From Rubricoccus sp038746605 (lineage in GTDB: Bacteria; Bacteroidota; Rhodothermia; Rhodothermales; Rubricoccaceae): 64,000 nt of DNA. Shown here piece by piece: positions 38,800 to 46,240 of this stretch. How positions within the stretch are numbered: position 1 is the stretch's first letter; every line of letters starts with the position of its first letter. The notes under the pieces are model-generated. The model did not search any database. It had not been told where the DNA came from and saw nothing but the letters and a program-made list of their open reading frames with translations. Made by a program: the position numbers and the translations under genes. The stretch is from positions 1-64,000 of the forward strand of contig JBCDKM010000012.1 in the NCBI GenBank assembly GCA_038746605.1. The letters run 5' to 3'.

Positions 38800-39894
38800 A
38801 TGTCTCAGACGGCCCTCTGGTTGCTCGGCCTCCTCGGCCTGGTGATCCTCGCCTTCGCCTGCTTCGCCTTCCACGCGCCTGGCATCCAGGCCGACCTCCA
38901 GTCGCGCGCGACAGCTGCGCTCGCCGGAACGCCCGGCGCCACAGCTAGCCTCGACGGCCTCGACGTCGTGCTTCGCGGAACCGTCGCCGACGAGGACGCC
39001 CGCGACCAGGCCCTCGCCGCTGCAGCGGCTGTACCGGGGGTTCGTCGCGTGCTGGACTCTCTCACCGTCACCGGGGGCATCCCAGCGTCCGACGGTTCAG
39101 ACACCTCCGGCCTCGCGTTCGCTCTCGACCGGGATGGCGCCCTCGTGGTACGCGGCACGGTGCCAGATGAGGCCACGCGCGATGCGATCCTCGCGAGAGT
39201 CCGTGACCTCTTCCCAGGCCAGGCTGTCCGCGACGAGATCACCGTCTCCGCCGATGCCGACGGCTCATGGTGGCCCGCCTTCGACGGAGTCCTCGCTGCC
39301 CTTGCGGCTCTGCCAGATGGCACGATGCAGTTCGACGGCCAGACAGTGGTGCTTCGCGGCACCGCTGCCTCTGGCGAAGCCCGTGCGGAGGTGGAGGCTG
39401 CCGCTCGCGCTGCCCTTCCGGAAGGCTTCGCGCTCCGCAACGAGATCACCGTCGATGCCGAGGCGGCCGCCGCTGCCGCCTCGTCCGGCGATCAGGTCCA
39501 GTCCTCCGGCTCCACCGACGCGGACATGCAAGCCGCCGAGGCGGCCCTCCGCGAGGTCCTCGCGCTCGGCCAGATCGAGTTCCAGAGCGGCACGACGACG
39601 CTCACCGCTGACTCCCGCGCCCTCTTGGACCAGGCTGCCGAGGTGTTTACCACGTATCCCGTGCTCGGCGCGGAAGTCCAGGGGCACTCAGACAGTCAGG
39701 GCGCCGAGGACACCAACCTCGCACTCAGCCAACGCCGCGCCGAAGCCGTCCGCGACTACCTCGTCGGGCAGGGCGTGGACACCGACGCGCTGACGCCTCA
39801 GGGCTACGGCGAGGCCGAGCCCATCGCCGACAACGATACCGAAGAAGGCCGCGCACGCAACCGCCGCGTCGTCTTCAGCCTCCGTGCCCGCTAG
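38800..39894 (+). CDS. TM-BON-OmpA family envelope protein (copy 2)
   Basis: 364 residues from ATG 38800 (an in-frame ATG at 38761 adds 13 residues before the membrane helix and is less likely). N-terminal helix (LWLLGLLGLVILAFACFAF), BON-like repeats (GLDVVLRGTVADEDARDQALAAA, GALVVRGTVPDEATRDAIL), then the OmpA domain (IEFQSGTTTLTADSRALLD, AEVQGHSDSQGAEDTNLALS, RRAEAVRDYL, ARNRRVVF) with the canonical Asp and Arg peptidoglycan-binding positions. Unlike copy 1 it lacks the long Pro/Glu linker. 102 bp from the first pair; TAGTTGCC (38739-38746) might be a weak promoter box. Confidence 0.85.
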   Translation: MSQTALWLLGLLGLVILAFACFAFHAPGIQADLQSRATAALAGTPGATASLDGLDVVLRGTVADEDARDQALAAAAAVPGVRRVLDSLTVTGGIPASDGSDTSGLAFALDRDGALVVRGTVPDEATRDAILARVRDLFPGQAVRDEITVSADADGSWWPAFDGVLAALAALPDGTMQFDGQTVVLRGTAASGEARAEVEAAARAALPEGFALRNEITVDAEAAAAAASSGDQVQSSGSTDADMQAAEAALREVLALGQIEFQSGTTTLTADSRALLDQAAEVFTTYPVLGAEVQGHSDSQGAEDTNLALSQRRAEAVRDYLVGQGVDTDALTPQGYGEAEPIADNDTEEGRARNRRVVFSLRAR

Positions 39895-39906
39895 CTCCCA
39901 CCCGCC

Positions 39907-40401
39907 ATGAGCTACCTCTTCTTTCAGATCCTCTTTTGCCTCCTGCTGGCCTTCCTGCTCGGGGTTCTCATCGGGTGGCTGCTCCGCCGCTCGCGTCCCG
40001 CTGACTGCGAGGAGGTCGAGGCCGATCTCGCGAAGGCTCGCGCCCGCATCACCGACCTGGAGAACCGCCTTCAAGCCGCCCAAGCCGAAGCGGCTGAGAT
40101 CGCGGAGCCTCCCGCTGCTGCTGGGGCGGCGACGTCCAGCGGCGTCCCGATGGCTCTCTTCGGTGCCCCCGCCGAAACCCCGGTGGACGACCTCAAGGTC
40201 ATCTCGGGTATCGGCCCGGTCATCGAGAAGCAGCTCGCAGGCATCGGCGTGACGACGTACCAGCAGATCGCGAACTTCACGGCGGAGGACGTCGAGCGCG
40301 TCAACGACGCCATCGAGGTCTTCCAGGGGCGCATCGAGCGCGAGGAGTGGATCCCGCAGGCCGCGAAGCTCCACCGCGAAGCGTACGGCACGGAGCCGTA
40401 G
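39907..40401 (+). CDS. TM-anchored helix-hairpin-helix protein (copy 2)
   Basis: 164 residues. Membrane helix (FQILFCLLLAFLLGVLIGWL) followed by RRSR, so by the positive-inside rule the bulk is cytoplasmic. Short coiled coil, short Ala/Glu linker, then LKVISGIGPVIEKQLAGIGV, TYQQIANFTAEDVERVN, EWIPQAAKLHREAYGT. The HhH domain is closely similar to that of copy 1 (both end LHRE-YGT-P), while the linker is much shorter. It follows the second OmpA gene after 12 bp, so the two are surely cotranscribed. The partner may tie the outer-envelope OmpA protein to a cytoplasmic DNA- or RNA-related role; this is inference. Confidence 0.78.
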   Translation: MSYLFFQILFCLLLAFLLGVLIGWLLRRSRPADCEEVEADLAKARARITDLENRLQAAQAEAAEIAEPPAAAGAATSSGVPMALFGAPAETPVDDLKVISGIGPVIEKQLAGIGVTTYQQIANFTAEDVERVNDAIEVFQGRIEREEWIPQAAKLHREAYGTEP

Positions 40402-40419
40402 CCAGATGGCCCGCCCGGC

Positions 40420-40439
40420 CCGCCTCGGTGCCGAGGCGG
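40420..40439. repeat. Short-class palindrome between convergent genes
   Basis: CCGCCTCGG-TG-CCGAGGCGG, 18 nt after the HhH stop and 13 nt from the reductase stop; likely shared terminator. Confidence 0.75.
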
Positions 40440-40452
40440 GGGCACCCGGCGA

Positions 40453-40971
40453 CTACCTCGCGACGCGGTACCGCACCTCTAGCCCGCCTGCGTGCTCGCG
40501 CGACCACTCCAGTGCGAGATCCGCGCGAGGCTGGACTCCGTCCCAGAGCGGAATGCCGTCGCCCAACAGGACGGGCACGAGGAAGAGATGCACCACGTCC
40601 AGCACACCGGCCTCGCGGAAGGCTCGTACCAGCCCGCCCCCACCGACGAGCCACACGTGCGCCTCGTCGGGAAACATCGCCAGCGCGACAGCGGGGTCGC
40701 CTGAGACGAAGCGGATGCCAGCGGGCGGATCGGCGTCCGGCTCGCGCGACGTGAAGACGAGAGCGGGGCGGTCCTCGTACGGCCACGCGCCCCAGGAGCG
40801 GATCTGGTCGTAGGTGGTGCGGCCCATCGCGAGGGCATCTACGGTGTCCCAGAAGGCGCCGTACCCGAAGTCCTCGCCTTCGGGCGGCTCCGGGAGCCAG
40901 CCGACGCCTCCGTCGCGTTCGGCGACGAAGCCGTTCAGGCTCTGCGCGATGTAGAGGGTGACACGGGGCAT
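40453..40971 (-). CDS. Dihydrofolate-reductase-like (RibD C-terminal) protein
   Basis: 172 residues. The family opening MPRVTLYIAQSLNGFVAERDG, the ALAMGRTTYDQIRSWGAW segment, VWLVGGGGLVRAF and FLVPVLLGDGIPLWDG are typical of the RibD C-terminal/DHFR-like group of small NADPH reductases. Physiological substrate usually unknown. It lies 35 bp downstream of a MerR-type regulator on the same strand, suggesting a two-gene unit. Confidence 0.88.
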   Translation of the reverse strand: MPRVTLYIAQSLNGFVAERDGGVGWLPEPPEGEDFGYGAFWDTVDALAMGRTTYDQIRSWGAWPYEDRPALVFTSREPDADPPAGIRFVSGDPAVALAMFPDEAHVWLVGGGGLVRAFREAGVLDVVHLFLVPVLLGDGIPLWDGVQPRADLALEWSREHAGGLEVRYRVAR

Positions 40972-41006
40972 GGCGGAAGATGCACACGCCCCGTGTCACC
41001 GCTCCG

Positions 41007-41756
41007 TCACTCGCGGGCGTCGCGGACCCGCTGCGCGTAGGCGAACAGATCCCGCATCCGATCCGGGTCGAGCCCAGCCATCCGGGAGGCGCTGCCGCCA
41101 CTCTCGCGCCAGACGGTCCCGAGGGCCTGCGTGATGCCCGGATCGTGGTTGGTGAACATCGCCACCAGCTCGTCCCAGCGGTCGATGAGCGTGCGGGCGC
41201 GTGGGTCGGTTGGATCGGTCCCGGCGTCCATCTCGCGGCCCACCTTCTCGAAGAGCTGCGGCCACTCCGCCTCGACGGCGCGGATGGTGTCCTCGCCGAG
41301 TTCGTCGGCGCGGGCCTTGAGTTGGTCGAGTTGCTCGGGGGTGTAGTGACGTTCGATGTCTTGCATGGCGTGGAGGGTCTGGAGGAAGGCGTCGGGCGGG
41401 ACAGGCGTGCCCGCCTCGGCCCGTCGCTGGAGGTAGGCGTGAAGGGTTCGGAGCCGCCCCGCGAGGTCCCCGAGGCGGGCGGCCTCGGCCTCGACGGCCT
41501 CGCGCTGCCGCGCCACGAGGGCGGCCGGGTCGAAGTTCGGCGCGTCCAGCGCGGCGCGGATCTCACGCAGCGGGACGCCGAGCGACTGCAACGAGCGGAT
41601 CTGCTGCACCCGCTCCACCTCGCACGGCCCATAGCGGCGGTGCCCGGCCTCGGTACGCGAGGGCGCGAGCAGGCCGAGGTCCTCGTAGTGGTGGAGCGCG
41701 CGGACGGTCAGCCCGGCGCGGGAGGCCAACTGGCCGATGGTCAGAAGGGAGTCCAT
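41007..41756 (-). CDS. MerR family regulator with TipAS-like domain
   Basis: 249 residues. N-terminal MerR winged helix: LLTIGQLASRAGLTVRALHH, YEDLGLLAPSRTEAGHRRY, then a long coiled coil (LVARQREAVEAEAARLGDL). The C-terminal half (YTPEQLDQLKARADELGEDT, TDPRARTLIDRWDELVAMF, GLDPDRMRDLFAY) matches the TipAS drug-recognition domain. Likely ligand-activated regulator, possibly responding to an antibiotic-like molecule; the co-oriented reductase gene downstream may be a target. Minus strand TACCCTCG lies right before the ATG and could indicate a leaderless transcript, but it has one mismatch. Confidence 0.88.
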   Translation of the reverse strand: MDSLLTIGQLASRAGLTVRALHHYEDLGLLAPSRTEAGHRRYGPCEVERVQQIRSLQSLGVPLREIRAALDAPNFDPAALVARQREAVEAEAARLGDLAGRLRTLHAYLQRRAEAGTPVPPDAFLQTLHAMQDIERHYTPEQLDQLKARADELGEDTIRAVEAEWPQLFEKVGREMDAGTDPTDPRARTLIDRWDELVAMFTNHDPGITQALGTVWRESGGSASRMAGLDPDRMRDLFAYAQRVRDARE

Positions 41757-41805
41757 GCCGCGAGGGTACGGACCTCCCGCCGCGTCAGGAGCAAGCCCCC
41801 GCCGC

Positions 41806-41813
41806 TAGCTTCA
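41806..41813 (+). promoter_or_regulatory. Putative -7 promoter box of the hydrolase gene
   Basis: TAGCTTCA, 21 nt before the ATG at 41835. It fixes the start, since the reading frame is open for another 850 bp upstream as a shadow of the MerR gene. Confidence 0.6.
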
Positions 41814-41834
41814 CTGTTCCTTCTCGCTCGCCCC

Positions 41835-42533
41835 ATGCGGATCCTCGCCCTCCTCTTCGTGCTCCCCCTCGCCGCCACCGCCCAGACTCTCGACTACGAC
41901 GGCGCCTGGACCGACGCTGCCTCCGGCCAAGCCATCATCTCGCTTCCCGAGGACTACGACGCCGACACCACGCGCGCCTGGCCGCTCCTCGTCTTTCTCC
42001 ACGGCGCGGGCGAGCGTGGCGACGATCTCTCACTCGTCAACGTTCACGGCCCCGTCAAGGAGCGCGAGGCGGGGCGCGACCTCCCGTTCGTGATCGTCTC
42101 GCCGCAGGTGCCCGCAGGCGGGCGCTGGACCGTCGGCCGGATCGTGGCCGCGATGGACGCCGCGATGGAGACGTACCGGATCGACGAGGACCGGGTCTAC
42201 GTGACCGGGCTCAGCATGGGCGGCTACGGCACCTGGGAGGCTATCGAGCGGATTCCCGAGCGCATCGCGGCGGCGCTGATCGTCTGCGGTGGCGGCAACC
42301 CCATCGGGATCGGGGCGGCGCGCGAGGTGCCGGTCTGGAACGTCCACGGCGCGATGGACCGCGTGGTGCCCATCTCGGCCTCGGTCGTGATGGTGGACCG
42401 GCTGCGCCAGTCGGGTGGCACCGTGCGGTTTACGGTCTACCCGGACGCCAGGCACGACGCGTGGAGCGAGACCTACGCGAACCCGGAGGTCTACGAGTGG
42501 CTGCTGAGCCACCGCCTGAGCGACCGGGAGTAG
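41835..42533 (+). CDS. Secreted alpha/beta hydrolase (PHB depolymerase/esterase-like)
   Basis: 232 residues from ATG 41835. Signal peptide about 1-16 (ending ATAQ), so exported. Alpha/beta hydrolase fold: LVFLHGAGERGDD near 55, nucleophile elbow TGLSMGGYG near 123 (GxSxG), acid in HGAMDRVVP near 175 and His in YPDARHDAW near 210: a complete Ser-Asp-His triad. This group includes phospholipase/carboxylesterase-like and depolymerase-like enzymes; substrate unknown. Followed after 2 bp by a 34-bp repeat. Confidence 0.88.
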   Translation: MRILALLFVLPLAATAQTLDYDGAWTDAASGQAIISLPEDYDADTTRAWPLLVFLHGAGERGDDLSLVNVHGPVKEREAGRDLPFVIVSPQVPAGGRWTVGRIVAAMDAAMETYRIDEDRVYVTGLSMGGYGTWEAIERIPERIAAALIVCGGGNPIGIGAAREVPVWNVHGAMDRVVPISASVVMVDRLRQSGGTVRFTVYPDARHDAWSETYANPEVYEWLLSHRLSDRE

Positions 42534-42535
42534 GC

Positions 42536-42569
42536 CCGCCTCAGGACGCCTGCAGACCTACCGAGGCGG
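42536..42569. repeat. Long-class (34 bp) CCGCCTCGG inverted repeat
   Basis: CCGCCTCAG (one mismatch), 16-bp centre containing CTGCAG, CCGAGGCGG; 2 nt after the hydrolase stop and between convergent genes. Confidence 0.7.
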
Positions 42570-42597
42570 AGGTAGTCACGGGTGGAAGGTGAGCTGT

Positions 42598-43518
42598 CTA
42601 TCCGTCTTCCGTGAAGTAGTCGAAATCGATGCGCTTGACCTCGTACATCCCAGCTGTCGAAACCCCGACGCCATGGTCGAACATCAAGCGCCCGAGCCGC
42701 GTCCCGTCTATCAAAACAATCCGGCTCTCGATCATCTCCGCAAACTCGGCCGCCCCCTTTGTGAAGGACGAGGTCGTGATGAACACCCCCTTTCGCGCTC
42801 TCTTTCCCTGGAGGGCTCCCGCGAATTTCTGGACCTCAGGGCGCCCGACAGTCCCCTCCCAACGCTTGGCCTGGATATACACCACGTCCAGCCCCAGCCG
42901 GTCCTCGTTGATGATCCCATCGATGCCTCCGTCGTTGGTTTGACCAATCGCCCGCCCAGCGTCCTCCCGATTCCCCCCGTACCCCATCCTGACGAGTAGG
43001 TCTACGACGAGGCGCTCGAAGAACGTCGGCGAAAGGTCCATGATCTGGTCCAAGAGGTCTGTCTCGACCTCTGCGCGAAGCGTCTGGTACGCCGCCGCCA
43101 ACCGGTCATCGGGAGTTGCCTGGGGTTCGCTGGACTCCACCTCCTCGGCAGCCGTCGGGTTCTTTCGCTTTCGCCGTCGAGACTTGAACTCCAGAAAGGC
43201 CGGGTATCGCTTTAACACCTCCACGCTGATCTCGCGAAGCCCCTCGGTGAGCAGGTTACGCCCGGCGTCTGTGATCTGGAAGAATCCCCGCCGAGGCGCT
43301 GCGATAAGCCCTGCCTGCTTGAGGTACGTCTTCGCCCACCCGACTCGATTGTCAAACACCGGCTGGGCTCCGCTCGGGAGAAGCTCTCCTCTCTCCGCAT
43401 CAGAGAGACCAAAACGGCCAGCGAGCATCTCAACCGCATCGCGATAGCGGTGCACCTCTCCATCGGCTGCTAGTTCGAGGACGGGGAGCATGAGGGATTG
43501 GTAATCGGGGATTGGCAC
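42598..43518 (-). CDS. mrr: Mrr-type restriction endonuclease
   Basis: 306 residues starting at GTG 43518, which gives the canonical PIPDYQSLMLPVLEL N-terminus and lies 28 nt from a promoter box. N-terminal winged-helix Mrr_N (about 1-100; GWAKTYLKQAGLIAAPRRGFF), then the Mrr catalytic domain from about 165: FFERLVVDLLVRMGYGG, GGIDGIINEDRLGLD, YIQAKRWEG. The Asp and QxK residues of the PD-(D/E)xK-like active site are present. Mrr enzymes cut methylated DNA, so the gene is a defence candidate against modified phage or plasmid DNA. No companion methylase is nearby, as is normal for this class. Confidence 0.9.
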   Translation of the reverse strand: MPIPDYQSLMLPVLELAADGEVHRYRDAVEMLAGRFGLSDAERGELLPSGAQPVFDNRVGWAKTYLKQAGLIAAPRRGFFQITDAGRNLLTEGLREISVEVLKRYPAFLEFKSRRRKRKNPTAAEEVESSEPQATPDDRLAAAYQTLRAEVETDLLDQIMDLSPTFFERLVVDLLVRMGYGGNREDAGRAIGQTNDGGIDGIINEDRLGLDVVYIQAKRWEGTVGRPEVQKFAGALQGKRARKGVFITTSSFTKGAAEFAEMIESRIVLIDGTRLGRLMFDHGVGVSTAGMYEVKRIDFDYFTEDG

Positions 43519-43546
43519 GAATCGAAGCGGACGCAACAGGAGGACA

Positions 43547-43554
43547 CGAATGTA
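43547..43554 (-). promoter_or_regulatory. Putative -7 promoter box of mrr
   Basis: Minus strand TACATTCG, 28 nt before GTG 43518. Confidence 0.6.
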
Positions 43555-43584
43555 GCGGTCTCTCGACCACCAAGCGGAGTGTGC

Positions 43585-43604
43585 CCACCTCGGCACCGAG
43601 GCGG
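43585..43604. repeat. Short-class palindrome in the mrr-aroB divergent region
   Basis: CCACCTCGG-CA-CCGAGGCGG, one mismatch. It lies between the two promoters, so a terminator role is unlikely here. Confidence 0.6.
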
Positions 43605-43634
43605 AGGGAGGCGGGCCGGGCACGCCGGTCGCGC

Positions 43635-43642
43635 TAGCTTCC
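43635..43642 (+). promoter_or_regulatory. Putative -7 promoter box of aroB
   Basis: TAGCTTCC, only 3 nt before the GTG at 43646. If it is used, transcription starts at or just after the start codon. Confidence 0.45.
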
Positions 43643-43645
43643 GGC

Positions 43646-44785
43646 GTGTCTGCTCTCCGCCCCCTCCGAATCCCCACTGCCACGGGCCGCGCCTACGGCG
43701 TCCATTTCGCACCGCTCGCGGAGGCTCCCGCACTAGCGGAGCGTGTCGGCCTCGAACCCGGCCGCTGCCTCATCGTAACCGATGACCACGTGGCGGACCT
43801 CTACCTGGACGAGGTCTGCGAGGCGTTCGAGGAGGCGGGCTGGCGCCCGTTCCCGCTCATCGTCGCACACGGCGAGGTGTCGAAGTCGCTGGAGACGTAC
43901 CGCCTCGTGCTGGACTGGGCGCTGACGCTCGGTATCACGCGCGAGACGCCCGTGATCGCGCTCGGCGGCGGCGTCGTGGGAGACCTCGCGGGATTCGCCG
44001 CCGCGACGCTCCTTCGCGGCCTCCCGCTCCTCCACCTCCCGACGACCGTCGTGGCGCAGGTGGACAGTGCGCTCGGCGGCAAGACCGGCGTCAACCATCC
44101 GCGAGGCAAGAACCTCGTGGGCGCCTTCCACCCGCCACGGCTCGTCGTGGAAGACTGGCGCACACTGCGGACGCTCTTCCGCTCCGAGGTCCGCGCCGGC
44201 TGCGCCGAAGTCGTCAAGCACGCCCTCGTAGCCGACCGCGCGCTGACCGCACGCCTGGAGGCAGACCTTCCCAAGCTGCTCGCCATCGACGAGACGGTGA
44301 CGCCGGGCCTGCTTCGCGACGCTGCCAACGTGAAGGCGACCATCGTCGCGAAGGACGAGCACGAGGCTGGACGGCGGGCGCTGCTCAACTTCGGCCACAC
44401 CTTCGGGCACGCCATCGAGAAGGTGGCAGGCTACGGACAGGTGCTCCACGGCGAGGGCGTCGCCCTCGGGATGCGCGCCGCACTCCACCTCTCCGCCTCG
44501 CTGGACACGGGGGAGAGCCTCTCCACCGATGGCCCGCTCCCCGGCGAGTTCGGCCGCGCCGATGCGCTCGTCCGCCAGCTTCGCATCGGCATCACGCTGG
44601 ACGGCCTGGAGACGGCCGCTCTCACCGCCGCGATGGGCGCAGACAAGAAGCGCGACGCGAGCGGCCTCCGCTTCGTCGTCATCGACCGGATCGGCGAGGG
44701 GCGCGTGGCCTCGGACGTGCCGCTGGAGATGGTGGAGGCTGCCTGGGCCTTCGCGCGGCGCGTGGGCGCGAACGGAGAGGCGTAG
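43646..44785 (+). CDS. aroB: 3-dehydroquinate synthase
   Basis: 379 residues with a GTG start. NAD-binding and catalytic motifs of the family are intact: VIALGGGVVGDLAGFAAATL, PTTVVAQVDSALGGKTGVNH, AGCAEVVKHAL, LLNFGHTFGHAIE and HGEGVALGM (the last two contain zinc ligands). It converts DAHP to 3-dehydroquinate, second step of the shikimate pathway, in the cytoplasm. No other shikimate gene is adjacent. The start is doubtful: a promoter box ends 3 nt upstream and no other start codon occurs in the first 20 codons, so the message may be leaderless. Confidence 0.96.
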   Translation: MSALRPLRIPTATGRAYGVHFAPLAEAPALAERVGLEPGRCLIVTDDHVADLYLDEVCEAFEEAGWRPFPLIVAHGEVSKSLETYRLVLDWALTLGITRETPVIALGGGVVGDLAGFAAATLLRGLPLLHLPTTVVAQVDSALGGKTGVNHPRGKNLVGAFHPPRLVVEDWRTLRTLFRSEVRAGCAEVVKHALVADRALTARLEADLPKLLAIDETVTPGLLRDAANVKATIVAKDEHEAGRRALLNFGHTFGHAIEKVAGYGQVLHGEGVALGMRAALHLSASLDTGESLSTDGPLPGEFGRADALVRQLRIGITLDGLETAALTAAMGADKKRDASGLRFVVIDRIGEGRVASDVPLEMVEAAWAFARRVGANGEA

Positions 44786-44824
44786 CGACTGGCGTAGCGG
44801 TCTGGCCGGTCGGTCCAGCTATGC

Positions 44825-44844
44825 CCGCCTCGGCACCGAGGCGG
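44825..44844. repeat. Short-class (20 bp) CCGCCTCGG palindrome
   Basis: CCGCCTCGG-CA-CCGAGGCGG, 39 nt after the aroB stop and before the convergent toxin gene. Confidence 0.7.
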
Positions 44845-44906
44845 AACGAGTCACGAGGCGCTCGGTCCCGTGATGTCTCACGACCGCGCCCCTCTGCGTC
44901 GCGCCT

Positions 44907-45164
44907 TTACCCTTCGTAGCGGCAGGCCAGAACGCGGATGCTCGTCTTGCCCACGTCGTACACGAGGAAGTGATCGCTGTCGATGCGGCGGGCCCACAGC
45001 CCCTTGAGCGGTGGCGGTAGCCGCTCGGGGTTGCCAGGGCCCTCGAACGGATCCTTCTGCACGAAGCGGATGAGCGCGGCCACTCGCCGGGCTCCCTCGG
45101 GGTCGCGCCCCGTCCACCATTCGAGATCGGCGACGGCATCAGAATCGAGAAGAACGGAATGCAT
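44907..45164 (-). CDS. YoeB/Txe-family toxin
   Basis: 85 residues, the normal size of YoeB-type mRNA interferases. Matching pattern: SDAVADLEWWTGRDPEGARRV, IRFVQKDPFEGPGNPERL, LKGLWARRIDSDHFLVYDV (YoeB: NPFEG-GKPEPLKG--SGYWSRRI--EHRLVY). The expected catalytic E/R/H positions are represented by RR and H in WARRIDSDHFLVY. It cleaves translated mRNA in the ribosome if it acts like YoeB. Its ATG overlaps the antitoxin TGA (TGATG), so the two are translationally coupled. Confidence 0.85.
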   Translation of the reverse strand: MHSVLLDSDAVADLEWWTGRDPEGARRVAALIRFVQKDPFEGPGNPERLPPPLKGLWARRIDSDHFLVYDVGKTSIRVLACRYEG

Positions 45165-45691
45165 CAGGAGAGCCCGCGAATGCCGAATTGGATGAGGATG
45201 GCGTTGAGCGGCGCTCCTCCCTTACGCCGCCGCGCCCGCACCAGTCGTTCCCGCATCCGGGCTTCCAGCAGCGGGTGCACGGCTCTCCGCGCGCGAGGCG
45301 GAGACGGGGATACGACCTGGGACTCCGACGGGACCGGAGACCGACGGACTGGCCGGGACGGCTCAGGCGCGACCGGAGGCGGCTGGGAGGGCGCCGACTC
45401 ACGGGACGGAACGGGAGGACGCGAAGCCTCACGCGGTGGAGGCGTAGACTCCGGCTTGGGCGGTGACGGCTTCGGCGGCGGAGGCTTCGGTGCAGGCGGT
45501 GGAGGCTCAGGCGGTGGAGGCTCAGGCGGTGAAGGCCCCGGTATCACCTCCTGCACCTCTGCTGCTGGCGGAGGGCTCGCAGCCGGAGCCGACAGCCTCG
45601 CCCCGATCTCGCGCCACAGCGCGATGGGCACGATGACGGCCGTGACATCTCCGGTCTCGGAGGAAACGTACTGGACGGAGTCGTCAGGCAT
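45164..45691 (-). CDS. Putative antitoxin with long proline-rich linker
   Basis: 175 residues, twice the usual length of a YoeB partner. Residues about 5-30 (SVQYVSSETGDVTAVIVPIA, then LWREI) resemble the short antitoxin-like domain of Phd/DUF type proteins. Residues about 35-135 are extremely Pro-rich (PPEPPPPEPPPP and so on), encoded in part by 15-bp tandem repeats. The last ~40 residues are basic and then hydrophobic (RMRERLVRARRRKGGAPLNA, then ILIQFGIRGLS), which might bind the toxin or nucleic acid. The gene order antitoxin-toxin with a TGATG overlap supports the assignment; the sequence alone would not. Confidence 0.65.
   Translation of the reverse strand: MPDDSVQYVSSETGDVTAVIVPIALWREIGARLSAPAASPPPAAEVQEVIPGPSPPEPPPPEPPPPAPKPPPPKPSPPKPESTPPPREASRPPVPSRESAPSQPPPVAPEPSRPVRRSPVPSESQVVSPSPPRARRAVHPLLEARMRERLVRARRRKGGAPLNAILIQFGIRGLS
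45496..45540. repeat. 15-bp tandem repeat in the antitoxin gene
   Basis: Three near-identical units of GGCGGTGGAGGCTCA type (plus-strand reading), coding for the Pro-Glu repeats of the linker. Slippage would change linker length by five residues at a time. Confidence 0.7.
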
Positions 45692-45727
45692 GCTGGAGCG
45701 TAGAGACGCCAGGCCGATGCCCGGTCG

Positions 45728-46240
45728 CTAGGCTCCGGTATCGGCACCTCCGCCCGGCTCTTCAAGCGGCATCGTCACCGTAACGGAGAAATCCGTCGCG
45801 CCCTGACGCTCCCAGAACCTGCGCCCCGCCGGATTCGTCGCGAGGACGCCCGCCCGTAGGTCCCCCGCTCCGAGCTGGAGGCCCCATTCGCGCGCAGCGC
45901 CGAGCATCCGCCCGGCGACCCCATGACCGCGCCAGTCTGGCGTCACTACGATTTCGCCCACGAAGACGAACGGCAGCCCCGCGTAAACCGGCGCGGGCTC
46001 CACGAGGTGCGCCGTAAGCAGCCCGACGAGCCGGTCGTCCGCCTCGGCGACCCAGACGGACGAGGTGTGCGCACGCGTCCACGAGCGGAAGTCTGTGGAC
46101 CAGCGCGAGGCGGCGTCCTCGGATATCCGGTAGCGTGAGTCCTTCGCTTCGTGCTCCTCTTGCAGAAGGTGCCAGAGCGCGAGGGCACCGTCGCGGTCGG
46201 CCCGGCGGGCCTTGCGGATGAGCGGCGCCGCGCCCGTCAC
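45728..46240 (-). CDS. GNAT family N-acetyltransferase
   Basis: 170 residues from GTG 46240, whose GTGA overlaps the asd stop (coupled translation). GNAT fold: LIRKARRADRDGALALWHLL at the start, SVWVAEADDRLVGLLTAHLV, VGEIVVTPDWRGHGVAGRML (acetyl-CoA P-loop RGHGVAG), ATNPAGRRFWERQGATDF. Acetylates an unknown small molecule or protein with acetyl-CoA in the cytoplasm. Confidence 0.88.
   Translation of the reverse strand: MTGAAPLIRKARRADRDGALALWHLLQEEHEAKDSRYRISEDAASRWSTDFRSWTRAHTSSVWVAEADDRLVGLLTAHLVEPAPVYAGLPFVFVGEIVVTPDWRGHGVAGRMLGAAREWGLQLGAGDLRAGVLATNPAGRRFWERQGATDFSVTVTMPLEEPGGGADTGA

Noticed and set aside
40980..41834. Extended N-terminus of the alpha/beta hydrolase
   Set aside because: Shadow of the MerR gene; the signal peptide and promoter box place the start at 41835.
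45159..45731. Gly-rich plus-strand open frame
   Set aside because: Reverse-strand shadow of the proline-rich antitoxin gene (Pro codons read as Gly).
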